DNA of 64,000 nucleotides from VSJD01 sp964617825 (lineage in GTDB: Bacteria; Verrucomicrobiota; Kiritimatiellia; JAAZAB01): NCBI GenBank assembly GCA_964617825.1, contig CAZTWL010000001.1:124001-188000 (forward strand). The letters run 5' to 3'. The notes under the pieces are model-generated. The model worked only from the letters and a program-made list of their open reading frames with translations, did no database searches and was not told where the DNA came from. Of the stretch, positions 35,201-41,807 are shown in pieces. Position 1 is the stretch's first letter. Every line of letters begins with the position of its first letter. The translations under genes were made by a program, and so were the position numbers.

Positions 35201-38076
35201 GTTCGCGCGGTTGCCAGGAGTCCTCCGAAAACAGTCCGCGCCGTTTCGGCCGCCGTTTGCCATTCCAGAACACGGCGACTGCTGATGCAAAGGCGCCAAA
35301 ATACCCGCAAAATCGCGTCAAGGTACACACTGGTTTGAAATGGCAGGAACATGAGTTCCATGCCCTCAATTGCCCATACCCTCGACTCATTGATCAGGAC
35401 ACGTCCGAAGTGCGCCGACCAAGCGGCATGTTTGGCCTTGGTCAGAAAGGCATGCGCCGAACACGCCAGGGTTGGTAGCAAATAGATGGCGAGCAGTGTC
35501 GCCGTCCAGCGCAGCGCCGCGTCCGGAATCCCTGCCCAGCCGAGGATAAAGGCCGTCAGGAGCGTGGCCGGGACCAGACTGCGCCGCAAGTTGTCGAAAA
35601 TCATCCATTTTGCCAATGTTCCGAGCGGATTGACCACCTGTTTGCCATCCGGACCAGGCACTGTGGGCAGCAGCCATCGGGCAATCTGCCAGTCTCCCCG
35701 GATCCACCGGTGATGGCGGAGGGAATCGGCCAGATAAGAAGACGGGGAATCCTCAATCAATTCCACATCGTTGACGAATCCACAGCGGGCATAACAGCCC
35801 TCAATCAAATCATGGCTGAGGATTCGATTAAGCGGAAACCGATTGCCCGTCGCCGCGGAAAAGGCCTGCACGTCGTAGATGCCTTTGCCGACAAATGAGC
35901 CCTCTCCGCAGAAATCATGGTAGAAATTGGATACGGCCCGGGTATAGGGATCCAGGCCGGTTTCTCCGGCGAACAGCCGGGCAAATGGGGAACGTTGGGA
36001 TCCAATCAGGCTGGCTCCCAAGCGCGGCTGCAGCACTCCGTACCCCTGTTGCACAAAGCCCGTGGCCGGATTGATTCGCGGCTGATTGAGCGGATGCGCG
36101 ATAGTGCCGGCCAATTTGGCCGCAGCTTGCGGCGGAAGCTGTGTATCCGCATCCAGCGTGATAATGTGCTTGATCGTGCGCAACACGGCCAAGTCCCCCT
36201 CGATGACGGTGAACGGGCCGCGAGATCCATCGCACACCAACCGGTTAAACGCCTCCAGTTTTCCTCGCTTGCGTTCATGACCCATCCATGCCTGCTCGCC
36301 CGAATTCCATTCTCGGGGCCGATACAAGAGGAAGAATAAGGATCCCCCCGCAGCAGCGTATTTCCCGTTCAACAGCCGAATGCCCTCGACAGCTGCATCG
36401 AGTATGGCGGCGTCTTGGGGGCGCTCCGCCTGCGCCGCATCCGGGAAATCCAGCAGAACACCAAAGAGCAGGTTGGGTTCGCGATTGGCCAGGTAGCAGA
36501 TTTCAAGATGCTCAATGAGCTTGCGTGCGCCTGGCTCCGAATAGAGCAGCGTAGGAATGACCACGGCGGTGCGGTGATCCGCGACAATGCCTTTTGAAAA
36601 GTCCATCCGAGGCAAAGGCCGGGGCGGAACCAGAAGCATGATGATCCAGTTGATGAGCATGAGCGCCGAACGCAAGGCAATCAACGGAATAACAATCAAG
36701 GCAAACGCAATCCAAACCGGGTGAGCCGGCCACAACGGATAGGCTTGGAAAAGGAGCGGGCAGGCCATCAGTATCGTGAAACTGCCGATGGCCAGAAAAT
36801 ACACCGTGAGCAGCCGGCGGGAGAGCATTCGGCCGACTCGCCGGATAAGCCCAAGCCGGCATCCTGCCGCACGCTGGAGTTCGGGCAACCCTTGATCGAT
36901 CAGGAAGTACCCGACATGCAACTCCCGCGGTTCTGCGGCGGTGGAATCCCGGCGGGCCATAGCCAGTTTTATTGCCGTTTCCGCCACGACCTCTTCCCGC
37001 AGGTTGCATTTCTTGGCCAAATCCTCCACGACATGCCGGTAGCGGTCTCGGGTCCGGAAGTCCATCCGGGGATAAATTCCGGCCGGGTCGCGGCGCAACA
37101 CGGCTTCAGTCGCACTGAGGGCTTCAACGAACTTCTGCCAGTCGATGGCATTCAAGGTCCTGAGGCTGGTGATGGTGTTGCCAATCGATACCTGGTCGGC
37201 GGCCTGATCCTGGCTCTCCGCCTGTTGAATCAACTCGATCGTCTGCCCTTTCTGAGACAGCTCTTGTTCGATCCAATTGACGGCCAGCCCGATGGCCGAG
37301 TGAACTCCCTCGATGTTGGCATAAAGTTCGGAGATAAAAGGCGGCGACATGGGCGGGTTGGCTCGCACAAAATCAGCCAGCTCCGTCACGAATAACCTCG
37401 GATCTTTCTGAACGACGGCGACGAATCGGTGGGCCCATTCAAGCGCCATGGCGCGATGCTGACGCCGCCAAACAATGCGATAGGCCACCCGCCGCAAATT
37501 CTCCAGCAAGGTAAGCCGGAGCATGATTGGGATGGCCCACAGCTCACCCAGTTTCAGGGGCCGTACGCGCTGGTAAGCTTTCACGAAATTGGTCACATTA
37601 TCGGCATCCACACAGCCGTCCGTGTGCAAGACCAATTCAAGGGCCAGATCGTAGATTCGAGGGAAACCTCGTAATAGACCGGTTCGCAGACGGGGCAATT
37701 CCCGGCTGTAGCCTTTGGGAAGATGCATCCGGGCTATATCAATCTGTTCGGCAATAAGGTAGTAGTTGTCTAGCAGCCATTCGGCGGCCGGCGCTATCTG
37801 CTGACCACTACGGACAGTCTCGGCGATAACGTCGTATGAATATCGAATGATGCGCGCATTTTCTGTAAGTCGCGGCAACAGGCATTCGGCGCCTGGCTTG
37901 AGATCGAGATCATGCGCGGCAGCCAGAGCCTTTCCATGGATGCCAAATTGCTCCAAACCGAAAAGCTCGGCGCGCCAGGGCGGGTCGCACACATCCAGGG
38001 AAATCGGCTGGCCAAACCAGCGCCGGAATCGGTCCGTCACCCGCCGGAGCGGCCCGAGGTTGTCAAAAGTGACCAT
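29266..38076 (-). CDS. Cyclic beta-1,2-glucan synthase-like protein (NdvB type, GT84-GH94)
   Basis: A giant protein of 2936 residues, like NdvB. Order of regions: N-terminal soluble part; TM segments near 420-470; GT domain near 490-800 with VVIPTLLYSEPGARKL, DADTQLPP (DxD near 640) and RHHRWIRGDWQ; more TM segments near 840-1005; glucoamylase-like domain near 1350-1600 with SWSGSLFEYLMP and HHIPWGFSESCYN; then two carbohydrate-binding/phosphorylase regions and a GH94 catalytic domain near 2450-2800 with MQGGDWNDGMNRV. In known enzymes the GT part makes a linear beta-1,2-glucan, the membrane region exports it and the GH94 part sets chain length. ATG 38076 has AAGGAGA 9 nt upstream. The exact linkage is inferred from family. 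Confidence 0.88.
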   Translation of the reverse strand: MVTFDNLGPLRRVTDRFRRWFGQPISLDVCDPPWRAELFGLEQFGIHGKALAAAHDLDLKPGAECLLPRLTENARIIRYSYDVIAETVRSGQQIAPAAEWLLDNYYLIAEQIDIARMHLPKGYSRELPRLRTGLLRGFPRIYDLALELVLHTDGCVDADNVTNFVKAYQRVRPLKLGELWAIPIMLRLTLLENLRRVAYRIVWRRQHRAMALEWAHRFVAVVQKDPRLFVTELADFVRANPPMSPPFISELYANIEGVHSAIGLAVNWIEQELSQKGQTIELIQQAESQDQAADQVSIGNTITSLRTLNAIDWQKFVEALSATEAVLRRDPAGIYPRMDFRTRDRYRHVVEDLAKKCNLREEVVAETAIKLAMARRDSTAAEPRELHVGYFLIDQGLPELQRAAGCRLGLIRRVGRMLSRRLLTVYFLAIGSFTILMACPLLFQAYPLWPAHPVWIAFALIVIPLIALRSALMLINWIIMLLVPPRPLPRMDFSKGIVADHRTAVVIPTLLYSEPGARKLIEHLEICYLANREPNLLFGVLLDFPDAAQAERPQDAAILDAAVEGIRLLNGKYAAAGGSLFFLLYRPREWNSGEQAWMGHERKRGKLEAFNRLVCDGSRGPFTVIEGDLAVLRTIKHIITLDADTQLPPQAAAKLAGTIAHPLNQPRINPATGFVQQGYGVLQPRLGASLIGSQRSPFARLFAGETGLDPYTRAVSNFYHDFCGEGSFVGKGIYDVQAFSAATGNRFPLNRILSHDLIEGCYARCGFVNDVELIEDSPSSYLADSLRHHRWIRGDWQIARWLLPTVPGPDGKQVVNPLGTLAKWMIFDNLRRSLVPATLLTAFILGWAGIPDAALRWTATLLAIYLLPTLACSAHAFLTKAKHAAWSAHFGRVLINESRVWAIEGMELMFLPFQTSVYLDAILRVFWRLCISSRRVLEWQTAAETARTVFGGLLATARTMWIAPGVAIVTGSLLVVAGTTGWILAGPILALWFAAPFVAWITGRPFGSRPSQLTIEQVLFLRNLARRTWAYFEHFIGPEHHWLPPDNFQEVPQPHAAARTSPTNMGMGLISTLAAYDFGYLSAGHLIGRTEQTLATLEKLERYRGHFYNWYDTHTLNPLHPLYVSTVDSGNLSGHLATFCEGLRELPNAPILPPHWQDGLEDTTLILLEEIDRLAAGQAESGTGLSRRSEIRNQISAIHRLPSTVGFPALHRALTNFRSLVAGLAPSISSDEDATFWLTALTAECDDLLGELRYLAPWLDEAPPASYHREAGGMQRNGVLAEQQDDALWNILLAEITPGMTFKDLAALPQSLAPRVETIRQTCPDLPRIERLSTLLAVAGEHATERIEAVQDLMTRCEELGDMDMDFLYDPLRHLLSLGYNLETHRCDAGYYDLLASEARLCSFLAVAQGQLPLDHWFHLGRQLAPGGGSPVLVSWSGSLFEYLMPLLVMPSFANTLLDQACRRAVRRQIRYGRRHHIPWGFSESCYNQVDVHMTYQYRAFGVPGLGLKRGLADDLVVAPYASVMALMVAPREACENLQTLPSHGLTGRLGFYEAVDYTPSRLQSGDRFAVVKTYMAHHSGMSLLALDSVLNGQPMQRRFLSNPPFRSAILLLQERIPVGGIRPQAGKNVAETPERTLADKAAESITRSFKSADTPIPDIHLLSNGRYHVMVTNAGGGYSRWQDLTLTRWREDVTRDNWGTFFYIKDAGAAHSWSTTWQPLCRDLDRYEGTYSQGMAEFHAVKDQVEVHTRIAVSPEDDIELRRMIVTNLSRKSRTLELTSYAEVVLAEPRAEAAHPVYQGLFVQTELLPGKAAILCARRPRSAEESCPWLFHAVIIRGLSAESLPSFETDRAKFIGRGRTPASPAALTKTGPLSNSAGNVLDPIVAVRRQFRLRPGESMVVDAILGIDKSRDGAVSLVDKYHDHRLADRLFDVAWIHNQVLLHQLRISESNAQLFGRIASSILYADSRCRASPGLIARNRKSQSSLWGHGISGDLPIVLLRMSDLTNLDLARQLIHAYAYWRHKGLRVDLVIWAEAFSGYRQSLLDAIIGLLHGGPEGLIRDQSGGIFVRNIDQVPDEDQLLIQSVARVIFNDRFGNLADQLERRIHSEDHDQDLLPVMEPSMPLPEEKKLPKRDLTFFNGLGGFTGDGREYVTILYPGQTTPAPWANVLANPTFGTVISESGGAYTWFANAHEFRLTPWYNDPISDSSGEAFYIRDEDTGRFWSPTPGPARGINPYVCRHGLGYSVFEYTQDRLFTELTTYVGVEAPVKFVSIKARNLSDRTRRISVTGFCEWVLGESRDRCAMHVVTRLDPQTGAIFARNAFTIDFPGHTAFFHCSETDRSLTGNRTEFIGRNSSPAFPKGLRRKRLSNRIGAGLDPCAAIQAYLEIPPGQQREIVFFMGAARNESEARSLLRSFSGIDGARQELEKVWQFWKHQLGSVYVETPDLSVNFLTNHWLLYQVLTSRFWGRSGYYQSSGAYGFRDQLQDALAFLYGSPGLTRQHLLTAAGRQFGKGDVQHWWHPPSGRGIRTRISDDYLWLPYVACRYVAATGDTGILDEDIPFLDARPLGMAEDSLFDRPTISDHRAPFYDHCVLAIKHGLNFGAHGLPLMQGGDWNDGMNRVGRGGKGESVWLAFFLYDVLANFAALASHRGDDAMARLCNDQAAKLRQHIEAEAWDGHWYKRAFFDDGTPLGTATNPECRIDLIPQSWAVLSGAASPERGIQAMESVSQTLMDRNLGVLKLLDPPFDSAAWDPGYIKGYIPGVRENGGQYTHAAIWTAMAWAILERPDEAWECFALLNPIRHAATPEQASVYKVEPYVIAADLYTVKGHEGRGGWTWYTGSAGWMYQFLVEKLLGLNLKVNRLSFTPLFPAGWLEYKIHYRYRDTYYHIQVIRKEPKAALVRRVVVDTIEQPDLMISLVDDQIEHFVIVEVCD

Positions 38077-38400
38077 TTCGATAAGTCTCCTTCAATCTTT
38101 CTCTGTCCCTCAAACGGCGGACTTGTTATCCTGGCATTGGCGTCTTAAAGCGGATGTGCCGCCTTATTGATGCGGAGGCTTGTGTTCGGCTATGACGAGT
38201 GATTTTGCCAGCATTCTCGCGATCGTATCCGAGGCGGGCTTTTCAGATTACCGGGATTACAGCGTCCAATATTTTGGGAAAGGTCGCTTAGGGACAGTAT
38301 TTATCGGATGTCGCTAATCAAAACCACTTTTGTTTGAAATTACCATTTTCGGTCGTTTTTGCAAGTTTTTTCAAACAAAACGTGGGGCCGCGCATTGCGC
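38077..38400. other. Upstream region of the glucan synthase gene
   Basis: About 320 bp without a gene. It must hold the promoter of the minus-strand synthase gene, but no clear hexamers were found. A perfect inverted repeat of 12 bp, TTTTGTTTGAAA at 38328-38339 and TTTCAAACAAAA at 38369-38380, lies 29 bp apart near the right end. A GGGACAGTATTTATC string near 38291 is like text at the edges of REP-associated transposase elements, but no such gene is present. Confidence 0.4.
38328..38380. repeat. Perfect 12-bp inverted repeat near the right edge of the inserted segment
   Basis: Arms TTTTGTTTGAAA (38328-38339) and TTTCAAACAAAA (38369-38380), 29 bp apart. It ends 20 bp before the 76-bp direct repeat. 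It may be a terminator-like or operator structure; as RNA read on the plus strand it ends in AAAA, on the minus strand each arm starts with TTTT. Confidence 0.6.
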
Positions 38401-38481
38401 GTCGATATATCCGGCCATGGGGGACAGCATGACCGGAAAATCCACGGTCAGGGCGCCGATCTTGAGGGGCTTAAGGATCAT
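38371..38481 (-). pseudogene. Truncated dus 5' fragment
   Basis: From ATG 38481 (sharing ATGA with the maf stop) the frame encodes MILKPLKIGALTVDFPVML and SPMAGYID, the first 27 residues of a Dus protein, and then runs into unrelated sequence to TGA at 38371. The intact gene is at 28156-29202. The ATGA overlap with maf indicates that dus was once the next gene of the maf operon. Confidence 0.85.
38401..38476. repeat. 76-bp direct repeat, right copy (truncated dus)
   Basis: Matches 29110-29185 at 73 of 76 positions, in the same orientation. Outside these limits the two loci do not resemble each other. The pair brackets the glucan synthase gene and is best read as the junction scars of an insertion or duplication within dus. 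Confidence 0.9.
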
Positions 38482-39044
38482 AACAGGCCCTCTTTTCTCA
38501 GCCACACGGCGACCATTTCTTCGGGAAGGCCCATGATGTTGGTGCGCGAGCCGGTATATTCCGCCATGAGCGCTTCGCCTTGTTCGTCAATATCGTAGGC
38601 TCCGGCCCGATCCATGGGATTGACTTCAAAAATGTAAGACCGGATTTCATCTTCGCTCAGCGGTCGAAACCGTACCGCGGACTCGGCCAGGATCACTTCC
38701 GGGGCGGACCGCGCCCTGGCCATCGCTACGGCCGTGAAGACCCGGTGGGTTGTGCCCGAGAACATCCGCAGGAAGGCCATGGCTTCTTCCTTAGTCCGGG
38801 CTTTGCCGATGCAATGACCCTCGAACTCGATGAGCGTATCCGCGGCCAGCGAAGGACGGTCAGGGTATCGCGCGCGGCACCAGGCGCTTTTGAGGACGGC
38901 GTTTTCCCTTGCCGTCCGCCGGGGGTCGTCGGCATAAACGACTTCCTCGACCTGCGGGACGATCACCTCGAATGCCACGCCCAGCGCGTCCAGAATTTTG
39001 CGGCGTCGCGCCGAGGCCGATGCCAGGATTAATTTTGGTTTCAT
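38478..39044 (-). CDS. maf: Maf family nucleotide pyrophosphatase
   Basis: A 188-residue Maf protein, which hydrolyses non-canonical nucleoside triphosphates (dTTP/UTP or m7GTP types). Motifs: ILASASARRRKILDALG at residues 5-21, AADTLIEFEGHCIGKARTKE (with the catalytic Asp in ADT), SGTTHRVFTAVA, DEIRSYIFEVNPMDRAGAYD and GSRTNIMGLP. ATG 39044 gives the conserved start; the open frame upstream is part of a decayed gene. Its TGA overlaps the ATG of the truncated dus, and its ATG overlaps the stop of the C45 pseudogene, so all three were once a tight operon. Confidence 0.92.
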   Translation of the reverse strand: MKPKLILASASARRRKILDALGVAFEVIVPQVEEVVYADDPRRTARENAVLKSAWCRARYPDRPSLAADTLIEFEGHCIGKARTKEEAMAFLRMFSGTTHRVFTAVAMARARSAPEVILAESAVRFRPLSEDEIRSYIFEVNPMDRAGAYDIDEQGEALMAEYTGSRTNIMGLPEEMVAVWLRKEGLL

Positions 39045-39399
39045 GGAAATATACATCTGCGCAAGGCGCGCGTCCCGCCGGCAAACCATTGGCCCTTTTC
39101 CAGGGAATAGGCCAGTCCCACTCCGTAAATTAAACGGTGGATACCCGGCGGGCGTTGTCCCGCAGCAATGCGCCGTGTTGATAGCCAATCGCGTAGGGCG
39201 TTCCGCTCAGATGCAGCGTGCGCTGGCCGTTGCGTATCCGGAGCCGTCCCTTTCCGCAGATCTGCTCGCCATCAGCGCTTATTGTAAGCGGCTGAAACTG
39301 CAAAACGGCGATCCGCAAGGTGGCAGCTATGCTCAAGTCCAACTCGGCGCCGATTGTCAAAGTCTGTTTTTCGTTTTGCATTGCCATGTATCCCTGCAT
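39041..39399 (-). pseudogene. Broken gene of the C45 autoproteolytic hydrolase family
   Basis: From ATG 39399 (or 39387) the frame gives RTLHLSGTPYAIGYQHGALL followed by RDNARRV, a segment typical of the N-terminus of C45 family acyltransferase/peptidases. It ends at TAA near 39130. A one-base shift at about GTATCC restores the reading IHRLIYGVGLAYSLEKGQWF, which then ends with a TGA overlapping the maf ATG. The bulk of the gene, with the catalytic Cys, is missing, so both a frameshift and a deletion occurred. Family assignment rests on the short HLSGTPYxxGYQHG motif. Confidence 0.6.
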
Positions 39400-39508
39400 T
39401 CCTGGAGCATGCTGGCGGTTGCGTGGGTGTTACGCTACAAGATTTAGGCGCCGAAAGAAAATTAAATTTTCCGTTCATGCTTTAACGTTATTGTTTGGTA
39501 GACGAGCG

Positions 39509-39548
39509 GATTTCCCTTGCCATCGCGCAGTCAAAGTGGACAATTGCG
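39509..39548. repeat. 40-bp dispersed repeat, copy B
   Basis: Matches 24680-24719 at 38 of 40 positions. Here it lies 60 bp upstream of miaB and overlaps the left arm of the hairpin at 39543-39570. Minus-strand translation gives AIVHFDCAMAREI and stops six codons later. Confidence 0.75.
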
Positions 39549-39570
39549 TCCGCTCGGAATCGGACGCAAT
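39543..39570 (+). promoter_or_regulatory. Perfect 10-bp hairpin upstream of miaB
   Basis: ATTGCGTCCG (39543-39552) and CGGACGCAAT (39561-39570) pair perfectly around an 8-nt loop. It ends 24 bp before the ribosome site at 39594-39600. No T-run follows, so it may shape the 5' leader of the miaB mRNA or be a protein site. Confidence 0.5.
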
Positions 39571-39606
39571 CCGCGCATCGGCTCCATGAACTTGAGAAGG
39601 ATATCC

Positions 39607-40989
39607 GTGTTCACACCAAAGCCATTCAAAGTCCATATCAAAACCTATGGCTGTCAAATGAACGAACGGGACAGCGAGATGATCGCCGCCCTGCTGCAGC
39701 GCCATGGCTATGCCCTCACGGAGCGTGAAAGCCAGGCCGATGCCGTGATTGTGAACACCTGCAGTGTGCGCGCCAAGGCGGAAGACAAGGCCATCGGCAA
39801 GCTTAGGATGTTGATTGCCGCGCGGCAGGAAGAACGGTCTGGCCGGATCGTCGGCGTCGTTGGCTGCATGGTTCAGCGCATGCAGAAAGAACTGTTTCGT
39901 CTGGTCCCCGGCCTGGATTTTGCCGTGGGCACGCACGTCCTGACGCGGGTTCCGGCGATCCTCGATGCCCTGCGCGAGACACGCTGCCCGGTCATCGATG
40001 TTGCTTCGGAAGGCGATCCTTATGATGGCCATACGCATTTGCCCAGCGTTAATTCGGCCTTCGTTAATATCCTCTTCGGCTGTAACCGCCGTTGCGCATA
40101 TTGCGTGGTTCCCGATGTGCGCGGCAACGAGTGGAGCCGCCCGGCCCGGGATGTTATCGACGAAGTGCGTCAGCTGGTCGCCCAGGGTGTCAAGGAGGTC
40201 ACCTTGCTGGGCCAGAGCATTATGGCCTACGGCCGGCAGACCCCTGTCTGGGAAAAGGAGTCCCGCTCGCCGCGCGGTTTTGCTGAGCCCTTGCCGCGCC
40301 TCCTGGAAGCGTTGGATGATATTCCGGGATTGGGCCGTTTGAGGTTCACGTCGGGGCATCCCTGCGGTTGCACTGCGGAAGTGGCCCGCGCCTTTGCGGA
40401 GTTGCCTGCCGTGTGCGCGCATCTACATCTGCCCCTGCAGTCCGCCTCCGACCGGATTCTGAAACTGATGAACCGGGGCTATACGGCGGAAGATTACCGC
40501 GCGGCGGTGCGGCGTCTGCAGCAAGCCGAGCCGCGCATCGTGCTGACTACCGATGTCATCGTCGGGTTTCCCTCGGAAACGCCGGAGGAGTTCGATCTGA
40601 CCCGCACTTTCCTGGAAGAAATAGGCTTTGATAATGTCTATATCTTCAAATACAATCCGCGCCCGGGCACCCCTGCCGCCCAGTGGCGTGACGATGTGAG
40701 CGCCAAGGAAAAACTGCGGCGCAACCATGCGCTCCTGGAGGACCAGGGCAAGCGCAGTCAAACTTTTCACCGGACTTTTGTCGGCCAGGCTTGCGAAGTG
40801 CTCGTGGAAGGTCCCAGTCTGCGGAACGAAGCGCGCTGGGCGGGGCGCACGCGCCAGAATATCCTGGCGATTTTCGATGCGTTTCCGGGCGTGAAGGCCG
40901 GCGATCTTGTTATGATGCGCGTCGCCGAGGCGACAGCGCAGGCGCTGTATGGAAAGATTGAAAAAGAGGCGGCCGGCGGAAGGCGGTAG
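39607..40989 (+). CDS. miaB: tRNA-2-methylthio-N6-dimethylallyladenosine synthase MiaB
   Basis: A radical SAM methylthiotransferase that converts i6A37 to ms2i6A37 in tRNA. The UPF0004 N-domain has three cluster Cys (TYGCQMNERDSE, VIVNTCSVR, VVGCMVQR). The radical SAM domain has CNRRCAYCVVPDVRGNEWSR (CxxxCxxC near residue 160), LLGQSIMAYG, LHLPLQSASDRILKLMNRGY, TTDVIVGFPSETPEEFDLT and YNPRPGTPAA. A C-terminal TRAM domain includes EVLVEGPS. The GTG at 39607 has GAGAAGG 6 nt before it and gives the usual start (MFTPKPFKVHIKTYG); ATG 39586 in frame would add seven residues. A perfect hairpin lies upstream at 39543-39570. Confidence 0.93.
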   Translation: MFTPKPFKVHIKTYGCQMNERDSEMIAALLQRHGYALTERESQADAVIVNTCSVRAKAEDKAIGKLRMLIAARQEERSGRIVGVVGCMVQRMQKELFRLVPGLDFAVGTHVLTRVPAILDALRETRCPVIDVASEGDPYDGHTHLPSVNSAFVNILFGCNRRCAYCVVPDVRGNEWSRPARDVIDEVRQLVAQGVKEVTLLGQSIMAYGRQTPVWEKESRSPRGFAEPLPRLLEALDDIPGLGRLRFTSGHPCGCTAEVARAFAELPAVCAHLHLPLQSASDRILKLMNRGYTAEDYRAAVRRLQQAEPRIVLTTDVIVGFPSETPEEFDLTRTFLEEIGFDNVYIFKYNPRPGTPAAQWRDDVSAKEKLRRNHALLEDQGKRSQTFHRTFVGQACEVLVEGPSLRNEARWAGRTRQNILAIFDAFPGVKAGDLVMMRVAEATAQALYGKIEKEAAGGRR

Positions 40990-41125
40990 GCTGTGGGATC
41001 AAAGACGCGATGAAAATCAAAAGGCCTGGATGGCTTGGCGCCTTGAATTCGCATTTTCCCGCAGGGCCTGGGCATTCGTTGGGATGCGAATGATTTTGCG
41101 GTAACATATAATGGGGGAAATGAAT

Positions 41126-41668
41126 ATGTCCGACCTGGCTTTTGTAACCTTGATCTGTGGAGCCCTGGTTTTTGTCTGGGGCGCCGCCATGGCGGTGTTT
41201 CCGCGGGGCATGGCGGCCGGGGTTGGCGCTTTTCCCCGGCATGTATGGGCCGGCCGGATTTTGGCCGCCGTCGATATCATCTGGTCGGCCTGGCTGCTTC
41301 TGCAGATGAATTTTGCGTGGGTGGATGCGCATCACATGCTGTTATATGCGGCCGTGCCGCTGGCCTATATCCTGGTCGTTGTGTTCGTAGACGATCTGCT
41401 GGCGGCCCGGGCGCTGGGCGGATTCCTGCTGCTGGTGCCGTTGCCGATTCTCGATAGCGCCTTCGTGCATCCTGCCGTAAGCCGTTTGATCATGACGAGT
41501 TTTGCCTATCTGCTTGTCATCCTCGGCATTGTGCTGGTCTGGAGCCCTTTTAAATTACGGCAATGGACCGAGCGTTGGATTAATCGTGTGCCGGTTGCCC
41601 GCGCTGTGGGCCTCGGCGGCATCGTCGTCGGCGCTGCCATGCTGTTTTTGGGATGGCGCGTGTATTAA
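41126..41668 (+). CDS. Small integral membrane protein of unknown function
   Basis: A 180-residue protein with five or six TM segments (for example FVTLICGALVFVWGAAMAVF, AAVDIIWSAWLLLQM, LLYAAVPLAYILVVVFVDD, LGGFLLLVPLPIL, FAYLLVILGIVLVW and GGIVVGAAMLFLGW). No family is recognised. Start ATG 41126 has GGGGGA 8 nt upstream. It lies 137 bp after miaB and before a repeat that precedes the heptosyltransferase gene. Its codon use looks like that of its neighbours, so it is likely native and expressed. Confidence 0.7.
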   Translation: MSDLAFVTLICGALVFVWGAAMAVFPRGMAAGVGAFPRHVWAGRILAAVDIIWSAWLLLQMNFAWVDAHHMLLYAAVPLAYILVVVFVDDLLAARALGGFLLLVPLPILDSAFVHPAVSRLIMTSFAYLLVILGIVLVWSPFKLRQWTERWINRVPVARAVGLGGIVVGAAMLFLGWRVY

Positions 41669-41669
41669 T

Positions 41670-41797
41670 GCCATAACCGTAAGGAGCCGCTAAGAAAAGC
41701 ACAGAACCTTTGTCTGCGAACCACGCGAAACGAAGTGACACAAATCGTTTTATTTAACGTTACTTTCGCGGACAATTTCTTTGGCTGCAGGCATAGC
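41670..41797. repeat. Intergenic palindromic repeat family, copy B
   Basis: About 128 bp that match the block at 25890-26045 in order: CCATAA, AGGAGCCGCTAAGAAAA, GCGAACCACGCGAAA, TTTAACGTTACTTTCGCG, CAATTTCTTTGG and GGCAT. It ends 11 bp before the GT9 gene start. It may provide a leader structure or be a passive repeat. Confidence 0.7.
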
Positions 41798-41807
41798 CCG
41801 CGTTTCG

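Noticed and set aside
38281..38325. Possible end of a REP-associated transposase element (GGGACAGTATTTATC)
   Set aside because: A short word only, with no transposase gene or second end in the window.
39475..40422. 315-codon minus-strand frame over the start of miaB
   Set aside because: It is antisense to miaB. Only its last about 20 codons match the 40-bp repeat peptide; the rest has no support.
41079..41112. Promoter before the small membrane protein (TTGGGA and TATAAT)
   Set aside because: The spacer is 22 bp, too long for a sigma70 promoter, and the -10 would overlap the ribosome-site region.
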